A DNA stretch of 64,000 nucleotides, from positions 1,054,001-1,118,000 of the forward strand of contig NZ_JADKRS010000001.1 of NCBI RefSeq assembly GCF_015351075.1. Direction: 5' to 3'. Source of the DNA: Clavibacter sp. VKM Ac-2873 (GTDB lineage: Bacteria > Actinomycetota > Actinomycetes > Actinomycetales > Microbacteriaceae). The notes under the pieces were generated by a model. That model ran no database searches, was not told the origin of the DNA, and worked only from the letters and a program-made list of their open reading frames with translations. Positions 44,766 through 53,527 of this stretch are shown in pieces. A program made the position numbers and the translations under genes. Within the stretch, counting starts at the first letter, position 1. Each line of letters begins with the position of its first letter.

Positions 44766-44802
44766 GGACGTGTCGCCCTTCGGGTCGGGATGGGGGGAGG
44801 GA

Positions 44803-44884
44803 GGCGGGGCCGCCGCGCGTGCGCGACGGCCCCGCCGGATCCCGCGTGCGTGCGGGGGACGGTGCCGGCCCGGTCAGGGCCGGC
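44803..44884 (-). terminator. Two intercistronic hairpins between binding protein and permease genes
   Basis: Hairpin at 44864-44884 (8-bp arms GCCGGCCC/GGGCCGGC) lies right after the binding-protein stop. Hairpin at 44803-44836 (10-bp arms GGCGGGGCCG/CGGCCCCGCC) lies closer to the permease. The arrangement parallels that after chvE and probably sets binding-protein excess. Confidence 0.6.
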
Positions 44885-44890
44885 GGCGGA

Positions 44891-46255
44891 TCAGGACTTG
44901 GGCCAGCTCGCCTCGATGGCGTCGACCGTCTTCTGGGTCGAGTCGCCGCTCAGCCAGCCGACGATCCCCTTCCAGAAGGAGTCGGTGCCGACCGCGCCGG
45001 GCATGAGGTCCGAGCCGTCGAACCGGAACGTGGAGTTCGGGTCCTGCAGGATCTGGATGCTCTGCTTGAGGATGTCGCTCGACGCGTTCGCGGGGTCGAG
45101 CCCCTTGTTCGCGCTGATGACGCCGCCCAGCTTCACGCGGTTGTTCGCCCAGGTGTCGCTCGACAGGTAGGAGAGCACCGCGGTGATCTCGTCGCTCGAC
45201 TTGAAGGCGCCGACGAGCTCGCCGCCGCCGGTGACCGTCGTCGCGTCGCCCTCGTTCGTGGGCGGCAGGAGGAACGCGTAGACGTCGCCGTCGGGCGAGA
45301 CCTTCGCGTCGGTGCCGTCGGCCTTCTTCCAGAAGCCCTCGTAGAACGAGGCCTGGTGGTGCAGCGAGCACGTGCCGTCGAGGATCGGGAGGCCGGCGTC
45401 GCCGAACTCCGTGGAGATGATCGACGAGACGTCGCCGAGGCCGCCGTTGACGTAGTCGGGGTTCTTGATGATGTCGCCGACGCCGTCGAACGCCTTCACG
45501 ATGGCCGGGTCGTTGAACGGGATCTGGTGCGTGACCCACTTGTCGTAGGTCTCCGGCCCGGCCTCGCGGATGACGTAGTCCTCGACCCAGTCGGTGACCG
45601 GCCAGCCGGTGGCGTCGCCGGAGCCGATGCCGACGCACCAGGGCTTGTGGTCTCCCTCGGCCGCGATCTTCTTGGTGAGGTCCATGAGCTCGGCCGTGGA
45701 CTTCGGGGTCTCGTACCCCTTCTCCGTGAACTCGGCCGGCGAGTACCAGACGTAGCCCTTGACGCTCGCCATGAGCGGCGCGCCGTAGAAGGTGCCGTCG
45801 ACGGTGCCGTAGCCCTTCCAGTCGGTGGACCAGCCCTTGTCGACGTTCTCCTCGACGGCGGCGGGCGCCGGCTGCAGGTAGCCCTTCGTGGCGAGCACGT
45901 TGAACAGGCCCGGCTGCGGGATGATGCCGATGTCGGGTGCCGACTGGCCCTCCGCGAGGACCGCGATCTGCGCCTCGAACTCCTTGGTGCCCTGGTAGTT
46001 CACGGTGATGCCCGTGCAGGACTCGAAGTCCTTCCAGGACTCGACGAGCCGGTCGGCCTCGTCGTCCTGGATCGTGCCGCCGATGCTGACCTCGGGGCTC
46101 CCCTCGAACGTGCCGTACGACGAGTACGGCGAGCAGTCGGTGTTCGCGGCGTCCTCGGCCGCGATGTCGCCCGTGCAGCCCGTGAGCGCGAGGCCGGCGA
46201 TGCCGACCGCTGCGAGGGGTGCCGCGAAGCGACGTCGGAATAGGGCGTGGCCCAT
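44891..46255 (-). CDS. Sugar-binding lipoprotein of the ABC importer, AglE-like
   Basis: A 454-residue extracellular solute-binding protein (family 1). The signal peptide ends in LALTGC with lipidated Cys27. GTIQDDEADRLVESWKDFES begins the fold; PDIGIIPQPGLFNVLATKGY, VKGYVWYSPAEF and ILDGTCSLHHQASFYEGFWK are typical of alpha-glucoside (AglE-like) binding proteins. GAGGAGACGCAC precedes ATG 46255. It heads a three-gene operon under a promoter with a LacI-type operator. The exact sugar is unknown; an alpha-glucoside or maltodextrin is the best guess. Confidence 0.92.
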   Translation of the reverse strand: MGHALFRRRFAAPLAAVGIAGLALTGCTGDIAAEDAANTDCSPYSSYGTFEGSPEVSIGGTIQDDEADRLVESWKDFESCTGITVNYQGTKEFEAQIAVLAEGQSAPDIGIIPQPGLFNVLATKGYLQPAPAAVEENVDKGWSTDWKGYGTVDGTFYGAPLMASVKGYVWYSPAEFTEKGYETPKSTAELMDLTKKIAAEGDHKPWCVGIGSGDATGWPVTDWVEDYVIREAGPETYDKWVTHQIPFNDPAIVKAFDGVGDIIKNPDYVNGGLGDVSSIISTEFGDAGLPILDGTCSLHHQASFYEGFWKKADGTDAKVSPDGDVYAFLLPPTNEGDATTVTGGGELVGAFKSSDEITAVLSYLSSDTWANNRVKLGGVISANKGLDPANASSDILKQSIQILQDPNSTFRFDGSDLMPGAVGTDSFWKGIVGWLSGDSTQKTVDAIEASWPKS

Positions 46256-46355
46256 GTGCGTCTCCTCTTCATCGAGGGATGCGGGCTGGCCCGCCGTCCC
46301 GTGGTGCGCGCGACGGCAGGTGGGGCGCCGTCGCCGAAAACCTTCTCCCGCGTAG

Positions 46356-46403
46356 GGAACCGGTTCCACAGGTCAATGTAGGGGTACTCGCAGGTCGCGG
46401 CAA
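46356..46403 (-). promoter_or_regulatory. Promoter and LacI-type operator of the sugar importer
   Basis: On the minus strand TTGCCG (46403-46398), 17-bp spacer and TACATT (46380-46375) predict a start near 46368. The perfect palindrome GGAACCGGTTCC (46356-46367) lies exactly at the start site. The whole 46256-46565 gap is the divergent control region between the importer and its regulator; no gene was seen in it. Confidence 0.72.
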
Positions 46404-46496
46404 GCTGGATCAGGTAACGAAACGGTCTACTTCGCGGCTCCGGCGCATGCGGCCCCGCCGCGGATGGTCCATCATCGGACTCGGCCCCCGCGTGAC

Positions 46497-46512
46497 CTGG
46501 AACCGCTTCCAG
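46497..46512 (+). promoter_or_regulatory. LacI-type operator ahead of the regulator gene
   Basis: CTGGAA-CCGC-TTCCAG, palindromic except for the two centre bases, 54 bp before the LacI start. It matches the GGAAcc half-sites of the importer operator, which suggests autoregulation. Confidence 0.6.
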
Positions 46513-46565
46513 GACGCGCGCGACCGGCGCGACGAGGCGCCGCGGGTCCCGATGGAGGGAGCGCG

Positions 46566-47585
46566 ATGAGCGCCATCGCCGACGTCGCCCGGCTCGCCGG
46601 TGTCTCCAAGGCCACCGCATCGCGCGCGCTCAGCGGCCGCGGCTACGTCTCCCCCGCCACGCGCACCCGCGTGTCCGAGGCCGCCGCCGAGATCGGGTAC
46701 GTCGTCTCCTCCAACGCGGCGAGCCTCGTGACCGGCCAGTCGAAGAACGTGGGCGTCGTCATGCCCTTCGTCAACCGATGGTTCTTCGCCGAGCTGCTCG
46801 AGGGGATCGAGGAGGCGCTCATCGAGGCCGACTACGACCTCACGCTCTACCACCTCACCGCGGATCCCGAGCAGCGCCGGAAGGTCTTCGAGTACTTCCT
46901 CGTGCGCAAGCGCGTGGACGCGGTCATCGCGGTGAGCGTCGCGCTCACGCCCGCGGAGGTCGTGCGGCTCCGCGCGCTCGACAAGCCGCTCGTCGGGATC
47001 GGCGGGCCGGTCGAGGGCATGAGCACGCTGAGCATCGACGACGAGGCCGCCGCGCGCCTGGCCACCGAGCACCTCCTGAGCCTCGGGCATGCGCGCGTCG
47101 TGCACCTGGGCGGCGACCTGCACGCGCAGATGGCGTTCTTCGTGCACGCGAAGCGGCTCGCGGGCTACCGGGCCGCGATCGACGCGGATCCGCGCGGGCT
47201 CGAGGCGCGGTTCGCCACGGCCGAGTTCACCATCGACGGCGGCTTCCGCTCTGGTCTGGCGCTGCTCGCCGACCCGCGGACCCGGCCGACGGCGATCTTC
47301 GCGGCCTCCGACGAGATCGCCATCGGGACGATCCTCGCGGCCCGGCAGCTGGGCATCGCCGTGCCCGCCGACCTCTCGGTCGTCGGGATCGACGGGCACG
47401 CGCTCGCGCCGCTGTTCGGGCTGACGACGGTCGAGCAGCATCCGCGGATGCAGGGACGGGCCGCCGTGGGCATGGTGCTCGAGGGGCTCGCCCCTGCGGG
47501 TCCGGCGGAGCGCGCCGTGACGTTCCCCGTCGACTTCGCGGCGCGCGCGAGCACGACAGCACCCCCGGCCGCGCCGGCGCCGTGA
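46566..47585 (+). CDS. LacI-family regulator of the sugar importer
   Basis: A 339-residue LacI/GalR protein. N-terminal HTH SAIADVARLAGVSKATASRA then LSGRGYVSPATRTRV, hinge SSNAASLVTGQSKN, and a ribose-binding-like domain starting VGVVMPFVNRWFFAELL and ending VSVVGIDGHALAPLFGLTTV-like. GGAGGGAGCGCG precedes ATG 46566. It is divergent from the importer operon and shares its operator type, so it is the local repressor; the ligand would be the imported sugar or a derivative. Confidence 0.93.
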   Translation: MSAIADVARLAGVSKATASRALSGRGYVSPATRTRVSEAAAEIGYVVSSNAASLVTGQSKNVGVVMPFVNRWFFAELLEGIEEALIEADYDLTLYHLTADPEQRRKVFEYFLVRKRVDAVIAVSVALTPAEVVRLRALDKPLVGIGGPVEGMSTLSIDDEAAARLATEHLLSLGHARVVHLGGDLHAQMAFFVHAKRLAGYRAAIDADPRGLEARFATAEFTIDGGFRSGLALLADPRTRPTAIFAASDEIAIGTILAARQLGIAVPADLSVVGIDGHALAPLFGLTTVEQHPRMQGRAAVGMVLEGLAPAGPAERAVTFPVDFAARASTTAPPAAPAP

Positions 47586-47611
47586 GCGCGGGCGGGAACG
47601 GGGGCGGACCG

Positions 47612-47647
47612 GATGCGCCGGTCGGGCGTGATGCGCCGGTCGGGCGT
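47612..47647 (+). repeat. Exact tandem duplication of an 18-bp unit
   Basis: GATGCGCCGGTCGGGCGT occurs twice head to tail at 47612-47629 and 47630-47647, in the short gap between convergent lacI and MFS stop codons; the last base touches the MFS stop codon. Confidence 0.85.
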
Positions 47648-48879
47648 CAGGCGTCGCCCGCGGTGACCGCCTGCGCCTCCTCGAAGGCGTCGACCGGCTC
47701 GGCGTCGACGCGTCGCAGCCAGCGGTGGCCGGCCACCACGATCACGAGGGCGACGAGCACGGATCCGGCCGCGGCGTAGTAGGGCGTCGCCGCGGAGAAG
47801 AGGTCCGCGAGCTCGGTCGCCGCGGGCGGGGCGATGGCGCCGCCGAGGAACCGCACGGACGAGTAGGCGGAGGAGGCGACGCTGCGCGGGTGGTCCGTGG
47901 CCTCCATCACGCACTCGGTGAGCACCGTGTTGAGGACGCCGAGCAGGAGCCCGCCGACGATGACGCACACCACGAGCCCGACCGAGGAGCGGACCACGAG
48001 CCCGGCTGCCGCCAGATCCACCGCGAGCAGCGGGAGGACCAGCCGGAGCACCGAGGTGCGCGCCATGCGCCGCGTGAGGAGCGGCGCGACGAGCACCGAC
48101 GTGATCGCGAGGCCCACCCCCCAGCCGAAGAAGGTGAGGCCGAGCCCGATCGCGTCGAAGCCCAGCGGGAACGGCGTGTAGGCGAGCAGCACGAAGAAGC
48201 CGATGTTGTAGAACAGCGCGGCGGCGGCGAGCACCGCGAGGGCCGGGGTGCGGAGCGCGCGCAGCGGAGCGGACAGGCGCATGGGCGCGCGGGGCGCGGT
48301 GTCCTTCCCGAGGAGGGCGAGGATCGCGACGAAGCCGACGGCCATGAGCGTCGCGGTGCCGAAGAACGGGCCGCGCCAGCTCCAGGTGCCGAGGAGGCCG
48401 CCGAGGAGCGGGCCGACCGCGATGCCGAGGCCGAGCGCCGCCTCGTAGAGCATGATCGCGGACGCCGTGCCGCCGGACGCGGATCCGACGATGGTCGCGA
48501 GCGCGGTCGAGATGAAGAGCGCGTTGCCGAGGCCCCAGCCGGCGCGGAAGCCGATGACCTGCTCCACGTCCTGGGAGAGGCCGGCGGCTGCGGCGAAGAC
48601 CACGATGATCGCGAGGCCGATGAGCAGGGTGCGCTTGGCGCCGATGCGGCTGGAGATCCAGCTGGTGATGAGCATGGCGAGCCCGGTGACGAGCAGGTAG
48701 CTCGTGAACAGGAGCTCGGTCTCGGTGGCGGTCGCGTCGAGGCTCGAGGCGATGGCGGGGAGGATCGGGTCGACGAGCCCGATGCCCATGAACGCGATGA
48801 CGCACGCGAAGGCGACGGCGAAGACGGAGCGGGGCTGGCGGAAGATGTCGCGGAACGACGCGTGCTGCTGGGTGGACAC
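47647..48879 (-). CDS. MFS transporter, 12 TM drug-efflux type
   Basis: A 410-residue major facilitator. FACVIAFMGIGLVDPILPAI in helix 1, SWISSRIGAKRTLLIGLAII (motif A) and LYEAALGLGIAVGPLLGGLL (motif C, antiporter signature) place it with drug/H+ antiporters of the YceL/ACDE-like group. GTG start 48879. The marR gene lies 90 bp upstream on the same strand, so this pump is its likely target. Substrate unknown. Confidence 0.9.
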   Translation of the reverse strand: MSTQQHASFRDIFRQPRSVFAVAFACVIAFMGIGLVDPILPAIASSLDATATETELLFTSYLLVTGLAMLITSWISSRIGAKRTLLIGLAIIVVFAAAAGLSQDVEQVIGFRAGWGLGNALFISTALATIVGSASGGTASAIMLYEAALGLGIAVGPLLGGLLGTWSWRGPFFGTATLMAVGFVAILALLGKDTAPRAPMRLSAPLRALRTPALAVLAAAALFYNIGFFVLLAYTPFPLGFDAIGLGLTFFGWGVGLAITSVLVAPLLTRRMARTSVLRLVLPLLAVDLAAAGLVVRSSVGLVVCVIVGGLLLGVLNTVLTECVMEATDHPRSVASSAYSSVRFLGGAIAPPAATELADLFSAATPYYAAAGSVLVALVIVVAGHRWLRRVDAEPVDAFEEAQAVTAGDA

Positions 48880-48969
48880 GGGTGCGGTGTCGCCTCCTGG
48901 GATCGGTGCGGATGGGTGGTGCGGATGGGACGTGCGGTGCCGACGCGCGGTGCCGACGCGCGCCGGTGG

Positions 48970-49419
48970 TCAGGCGCCCGCGGGCGCCGGCTCGCCGTCG
49001 ATGCGCGACATGACGAGCGCGACGGCCCGCGCGAGCACGGCCACGTCGTCGGCCGGGAGGTCGGCGAAGCGCGGCACGAGCGCGGTGGCCAGCCGGTCGC
49101 GCCAGTCGTCGAGCGCGGAGCGGCCGGCCGGCGTGATCTCGAGCAGGGTGGCGCGCGCGTCGGACGGGTCCGTCACCTGCGCGATCCAGCCCTGGCCGAC
49201 GAGCGAGCGCACGATCTTGGTGGTCGTGGGCTGCGAGACGCGGCTGCGCTCGGCGAGCGCGCCGAGGCGCATCCCGCCCGGCCATGTGACGAGCACGGAG
49301 AGGGTGCGCCAGACGGCGGGCGAGCTCGTGCCGCCGACCTCGTGGGCGGCGAGGCGGGTGAGCCGGTGGCCGGCGGTCACCAGGTCGCCGAGGAGGGCGC
49401 GCAGGTCGTGGTCGGTCAT
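48970..49419 (-). CDS. MarR-family regulator of the adjacent MFS pump
   Basis: A 149-residue winged-helix protein. PAVWRTLSVLVTWPGGMRLG, ALAERSRVSQPTTTKIVRSL (recognition helix) and the wing TDPSDARATLLEITPAGRSA define the family. It has no Cys. ATG 49419 follows TATGAT by 6 nt without a ribosome site, so the mRNA is probably leaderless. A perfect dyad overlaps that -10 box, consistent with autorepression and drug-induced release. Confidence 0.92.
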   Translation of the reverse strand: MTDHDLRALLGDLVTAGHRLTRLAAHEVGGTSSPAVWRTLSVLVTWPGGMRLGALAERSRVSQPTTTKIVRSLVGQGWIAQVTDPSDARATLLEITPAGRSALDDWRDRLATALVPRFADLPADDVAVLARAVALVMSRIDGEPAPAGA

Positions 49420-49425
49420 GCGTCA

Positions 49426-49443
49426 ATCATATAGCCAAGCTAT
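49426..49443 (-). promoter_or_regulatory. marR promoter with overlapping ATAGC-CAA-GCTAT operator
   Basis: TATGAT on the minus strand (49431-49426), with GCGACA 17 bp upstream as a possible -35. The perfect dyad ATAGC-N3-GCTAT (49431-49443) abuts and overlaps the -10, the usual position for a MarR site. It stands out as AT-rich in a GC-rich background. Confidence 0.62.
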
Positions 49444-49575
49444 GCGCATGTCGCCTCCCGCGTCCGGATGTCCCCGGACGGACGGTCGCCGACCCTCGTC
49501 TCGACCTCCGTGTCCGCGGGGATCTAGCGTGGGGAGGATGCGGCTGGTCGCCCCGGACCCCGCCCGAAGGACCCC

Positions 49576-51195
49576 ATGAGCGACGCGCCGACCATCGACG
49601 GCCTCGAGCACGCGATCGGCGAGGCGCTCGACGGCGGCTCCGAGGAGCGCGCCGCGTCGCTGCTCGCCGCCGGATGGCCGCTGCACGTCGACCTCCACCC
49701 CGATCGCGTCCGCGCCCTCTACGACCGGATCGACCCCGCGCTCTGGGAGCACGACGTCCTGCTCGTCACCGGCATGGCCGCCACCTACCGCGGCGCGGTC
49801 GCCTCCGACCGGCGGGCCTCGATCGCCTACCGGTCGGCGCTCGACCTCCTCCTCACGGCGGATCCCCCGCCGAGCGCCCCGACCCGCGCCGCGGTGCTCG
49901 TGCACCGGGCCACGGGCGACCGCCGCGTGGGCCGGCTGGCCGAGGCGCGCGACTGCCTCGTCGAGGCCCGGGCGATCCTCGACACCGAGCGCGGGATCCC
50001 GCTGCAGGAGCGCATCACCCTCCAGGCCCGCGTGGCGCTCCAGCACGGGCTCGTGCTCACGCACCTCGGCGACTTCACGGCGGCGCGCGACGAGCTCCGC
50101 GTCGCGGAGGGACTGGGCGAGCGCCATCTCGTGCTGCCCGACCGGGTGGAGTGCCGGGGCGCGCTCGCGTACCTCGCCTACTGCCTGGGCGAGATCGAGG
50201 AGGCGCGCGACCTCGTCGTGCGCGCCCGCGGGCTCCTCGCCTCGCCGGGGGCGGATCCGGCGCTGGCCCGGAGCGGCTTCCTCGCGCCGGCGGAGATCGC
50301 CGCGACGATGATCGCGGTCGACGAGACGCGGCAGGACGACGCGATCCTCATCGTCGAGGGCCTCCGCCCCGCCAGCGACGGCACCGACTGGGAGCTGCTC
50401 GCCCGGTACGCGGAGGCCACCGTGGCGGCGATCCGGGGCCTGCGGCTCGACGCGCTCGAGCACCTGCGTCGACTGCACAACCTGGGCGTGGGCTGGGCGG
50501 AGCACGGCCCGGTCCCGACCATGCGCGACACGCTGCGCGCGTCCCTCCTCGCGTACCTGGACCAGCCGGCCGCGGCGTGGGACCTGCTCCGCACCCTCGA
50601 GCCGACGGCGCAGCACTCGACGTGCCCGGCGATGATCGCCGGGCGGCTGCGGGTCCAGGCCGACGACCACGCGGGCGCCCTCGCCCAGATGGCGGACTGC
50701 CTCGCGCTCGGCGACGCGCACTCGGGACGCACCCTCGACGACGTGCTGCTCGTCGTCGCGGCCGCGCACCACGGCCTCGGCGACCACGCGCGGAGCGACC
50801 ATGCCTTCGACCGCGCGGCGCTCCACGCCGTGAAGACCGGCGTCCTCCGCCCCTTCGCGGTGTTCCCCGCCGCGGCCTCGCACGCGCTGCTCGACCGCGC
50901 CCTCGAGCGAGACCAGCTGCCCGACGTGCGGGAGATGCTCGACGGCGTCCGCGCGGGACGCGTCCGGGTGGAGGCGGCGCCGGTGGATCCCCTGACCGAT
51001 CGCGAGCGCGTCATCGTCGCGTGCCTGGCGGACGGCCTGACGGTGACGCAGATCGCCAGCCGGCTGTTCATCTCCCCCAACACGGTCAAGTCGCACGTGC
51101 GGAGCGCCTACCGGAAGCTCGACGCCACCTCGCGCGCGGAGGCCGTGGAGCGGGCCCGCGCCCTCGGCCACGATCTGCGCCCCGGCCCCACCTGA
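49576..51195 (+). CDS. LuxR-type regulator with helical-repeat sensor, no ATPase
   Basis: A 539-residue protein. Residues ~1-455 are Ala/Leu/Arg-rich helical hairpins of TPR type (for example ALAYLAYCLGEIEEARDLVV, AAHHGLGDHARSDHAFDRA). The C-terminal ~65 residues are a LuxR HTH: PLTDRERVIVACLADGLTVT then QIASRLFISPNTVKSHVRSA. No Walker A motif is present, unlike the larger LuxR protein at 11591. It looks like a LAL regulator stripped of its ATPase. The ATG at 49576 is preceded by AAGGACCCC. Target unknown. Confidence 0.88.
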   Translation: MSDAPTIDGLEHAIGEALDGGSEERAASLLAAGWPLHVDLHPDRVRALYDRIDPALWEHDVLLVTGMAATYRGAVASDRRASIAYRSALDLLLTADPPPSAPTRAAVLVHRATGDRRVGRLAEARDCLVEARAILDTERGIPLQERITLQARVALQHGLVLTHLGDFTAARDELRVAEGLGERHLVLPDRVECRGALAYLAYCLGEIEEARDLVVRARGLLASPGADPALARSGFLAPAEIAATMIAVDETRQDDAILIVEGLRPASDGTDWELLARYAEATVAAIRGLRLDALEHLRRLHNLGVGWAEHGPVPTMRDTLRASLLAYLDQPAAAWDLLRTLEPTAQHSTCPAMIAGRLRVQADDHAGALAQMADCLALGDAHSGRTLDDVLLVVAAAHHGLGDHARSDHAFDRAALHAVKTGVLRPFAVFPAAASHALLDRALERDQLPDVREMLDGVRAGRVRVEAAPVDPLTDRERVIVACLADGLTVTQIASRLFISPNTVKSHVRSAYRKLDATSRAEAVERARALGHDLRPGPT

Positions 51196-51215
51196 CCCGG
51201 CGGGCCCGGGGACGA

Positions 51216-51253
51216 CGCAGGGCGCCGACCCCCGAGGGGATCGGCGCCCTGCG
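51216..51253. terminator. Terminator between luxR and rplL
   Basis: Perfect 13-bp arms CGCAGGGCGCCGA (51216-51228) and TCGGCGCCCTGCG (51241-51253), with further C/G pairing in the loop, between the convergent stop codons at 51195 and 51274. Confidence 0.88.
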
Positions 51254-51273
51254 CGCTCACGCGGTGGTACGAG

Positions 51274-51657
51274 CTACTTGACGGTGACCGTCGCGCCCGC
51301 GGCCTCGAGCTGAGCCTTGGCCTTGTCGGCGGCCTCCTTGTTGGCGCCCTCCAGGACGGCCTTGGGGGCTCCGTCGACGAGGGCCTTCGCCTCACCGAGA
51401 CCGAGGCTCGTGAGGGCGCGCACCTCCTTGATGACCTGGATCTTCTTGTCGCCGGCGGCCTCGAGGATGACGTCGAACGCGGTCTTCTCCTCGACCTCCT
51501 CGGCGGGGGCAGCGGCGCCGGGGGCGGCGGCAGCGGCGACGGGGGCCGCGGCGGTGACCTCGAAGACCTCCTCGAACTTCTTGACGAAGTCGCTGAGCTC
51601 GATGAGCGTGAGCTCCTTGAAGGCCTCGATGAGCTCGTCGTTAGAGAGCTTTGCCAT
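51274..51657 (-). CDS. rplL: 50S ribosomal protein L7/L12
   Basis: A 127-residue stalk protein. N-terminal dimerisation helices ([20 protein letters not shown]), an Ala/Pro hinge around residues 38-53, and the C-terminal factor-binding domain ([39 protein letters not shown]). It recruits elongation factors and forms multimers on L10. It follows rplJ after 75 bp, as in nearly all bacteria. Confidence 0.99.
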   Translation of the reverse strand: MAKLSNDELIEAFKELTLIELSDFVKKFEEVFEVTAAAPVAAAAAPGAAAPAEEVEEKTAFDVILEAAGDKKIQVIKEVRALTSLGLGEAKALVDGAPKAVLEGANKEAADKAKAQLEAAGATVTVK

Positions 51658-51732
51658 TGTGTATCTCCTTGGGTTGGTGTGGTGTCTCTTGGGATCAGTG
51701 CATCGCGCCCCGGGGATGGGACCCGAGGGGTG

Positions 51733-52248
51733 CTACTGAGCCGATTCCTGCTTCTCGCGCAGCGCCTCGACGGTGCGTACGGCCTGCGAGAGCGGTGCAT
51801 TGAACAGGTACGCCGCGCCGAAGAGCGAGGCCTTGAAGGCGCCGGCGAGCTTGCCCAGCAGCACCTCCCGCGACTCGAGGTCGGCGAGCTTGTTCACCTC
51901 GTCCGCCGTCAGGGGGTTGCCGTCGAAGTAACCGCCCTTCACGACGAGAAGAGGGTTGGCCTTGGTGAAGGTGCGCAGCGCCTTCGCGACGGCGACGGTG
52001 TCGCCGTGCACGAACGCGATCGCGGACGGGCCGACGAGCTCGTCGTCGAACGACGAGATCCCCGCCTGGTTCGCCGCGATCTTGGTCAGCGTGTTCTTCA
52101 CCACGGCGTAGGTCGCGTCTGCACTGATGCTCTTCCGCAGCTGCTTGAGCTGGGCAACGGTGAGACCGCGGTACTCGGTGAGCAGTACGGCGTTCGAGCT
52201 GCGGAACTTCTCCGCGAGCTCGGCGACCGAGGCTTCCTTGTTCGCCAT
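51733..52248 (-). CDS. rplJ: 50S ribosomal protein L10
   Basis: A 171-residue protein that anchors L7/L12 to 23S r[59 protein letters not shown] and the C-terminal [15 protein letters not shown] (L7/L12-binding helix) are typical. ATG 52248 has AAGGAG upstream; the longer open frame extends into the leader. Expression is probably autoregulated by the L10-L12 complex binding the leader. Confidence 0.99.
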   Translation of the reverse strand: MANKEASVAELAEKFRSSNAVLLTEYRGLTVAQLKQLRKSISADATYAVVKNTLTKIAANQAGISSFDDELVGPSAIAFVHGDTVAVAKALRTFTKANPLLVVKGGYFDGNPLTADEVNKLADLESREVLLGKLAGAFKASLFGAAYLFNAPLSQAVRTVEALREKQESAQ

Positions 52249-52484
52249 GGCACTCCTTATCACGTGGTTCCCCGACACCGCGGAAGCGGTGCGAGGTGCT
52301 GGCAGCCCCCGGCTGCACACATGAGAAACGCTCCGGCACAGGAGGCCGGAGCGGGAGTGTCGCGCAGGCCCTCAGGGCATGCGCTGCATCGTGCTTCGAT
52401 CACCTGCGCGGGCCTTCACATGAGTGAACCTTCGTTCGGCGCATCCCCTCGCGGAGGCACGCCGACGACCAGCGGTCTGTGGCT
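52249..52484 (-). ncRNA. Ribosomal protein L10 leader (autoregulatory 5' UTR)
   Basis: A 236-nt untranslated leader between the rplJ promoter and its ATG. It contains stable hairpins, including GCTCCGGC/GCCGGAGC (about 52330-52351) and GCCCT/AGGGC (about 52369-52380), and the stretch GGAGCGTTTCTCATGTGTGC. This layout fits the L10 leader family, where L10(L12)4 binds to repress translation of rplJ-rplL. Family assignment is by position and pattern; no covariance search was possible. Confidence 0.7.
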
Positions 52485-52490
52485 CCGCTC

Positions 52491-52519
52491 AGACTAGGGG
52501 ACCGGGGACCCCCGCGCAA
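52491..52519 (-). promoter_or_regulatory. rplJ-rplL promoter
   Basis: TTGCGC (52519-52514), a 17-bp spacer and TAGTCT (52496-52491) on the minus strand; predicted start near 52484. Confidence 0.7.
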
Positions 52520-52549
52520 GTCGCGCGGCGCGGGCGGTCCCCGGTGCGG

Positions 52550-53527
52550 CTAGTAGCCGACGACGGCGTGCGGCACGTAGTGCTCCTCGAGCAGGGACAC
52601 CTCGTCGTCCGTGAGCTCGAGATCCAGCGATGCGACGGCGTCCTCGATGTGCGCGACCTTCGTCCCGCCCACGATGGGCGCGGTGACCACGGGGTTCCGC
52701 GACACCCACGCGAGCGCGACCTGCGCCCGCGGGACGCCGCGCGCCCCGGCGACCTCGGCCACGGCGGCGGCGACCCGGCGGTCCGAGTCCTCCTGCGCGG
52801 CGTAGAGCGTCTTCCCGAACTCGTCCGTGACGCTGCGCTCGGTCGTCGCGTCCCAGTCGCGGGTGAGGCGTCCGCGGGCCAGCGGGCTCCACGGCAGGGA
52901 TCCGACGCCCGCGTCGGCGCAGAGGGGCAGCATCTCGCGCTCCTCCTCGCGGTTGACGAGGTTGTAGTGGTCCTGCATGGTGACGAACGGCGACCAGCCG
53001 TTCGCCCGCTGCAGGTGCAGCGCCTTCGAGAACCGCCACGCGTCCATCGACGAGGCCCCGAGGTAGCGCACCTTGCCGGCCTTCACGAGGTCGTGGAGCG
53101 CCTCGAGCGTCTCCTCGAGCGGCGTCGCCGGGTCGAACCGGTGGATCTGGTACAGGTCCACGTAGTCGGTCCCGAGGCGCCGGAGGCTCTCGTCGATCTG
53201 CCACATGATGTGCTTCCGCGACAGCCCGCGCGAGTTCGGCCCCTCGCCCATGGCACCGTGCACCTTGGTGGCGATGACCACCTCCTCGCGCGCCGTCATC
53301 TCCTTCAGCGCGCGGCCGGTGATCTCCTCGCTCGACCCGTCGGAGTAGACGTTCGCCGTGTCGAAGAACGTGATCCCGAGCTCGACCGCGCGGCGGATGA
53401 GCGGGATCGAGTCCTCCTCGGAGAGCGTCCACGCGTGGCCGCCGCGCGTCGGCTCGCCGTAGCTCATGCAGCCGAGCGCGACGGCCGAGACCTCGGTACC
53501 CGTGCTGCCCAGCTTCACGTACCTCAC
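52550..53527 (-). CDS. Aldo/keto reductase
   Basis: A 325-residue NADPH-dependent TIM-barrel oxidoreductase. RYVKLGSTGTEVSAVALGCM at the N-terminus, GITFFDTANVYSDGSSEEI (catalytic Asp and Tyr), VVIATKVHG (Lys), YVDLYQIHRFDP (His) and the cofactor loop ending PIVGGTKVAHIEDAVASL. It resembles the potassium-channel-beta-like/YajO group. The GTG start overlaps the stop of the upstream epimerase gene (GTGA), so the two are one operon; the substrate is unknown. Confidence 0.95.
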   Translation of the reverse strand: MRYVKLGSTGTEVSAVALGCMSYGEPTRGGHAWTLSEEDSIPLIRRAVELGITFFDTANVYSDGSSEEITGRALKEMTAREEVVIATKVHGAMGEGPNSRGLSRKHIMWQIDESLRRLGTDYVDLYQIHRFDPATPLEETLEALHDLVKAGKVRYLGASSMDAWRFSKALHLQRANGWSPFVTMQDHYNLVNREEEREMLPLCADAGVGSLPWSPLARGRLTRDWDATTERSVTDEFGKTLYAAQEDSDRRVAAAVAEVAGARGVPRAQVALAWVSRNPVVTAPIVGGTKVAHIEDAVASLDLELTDDEVSLLEEHYVPHAVVGY

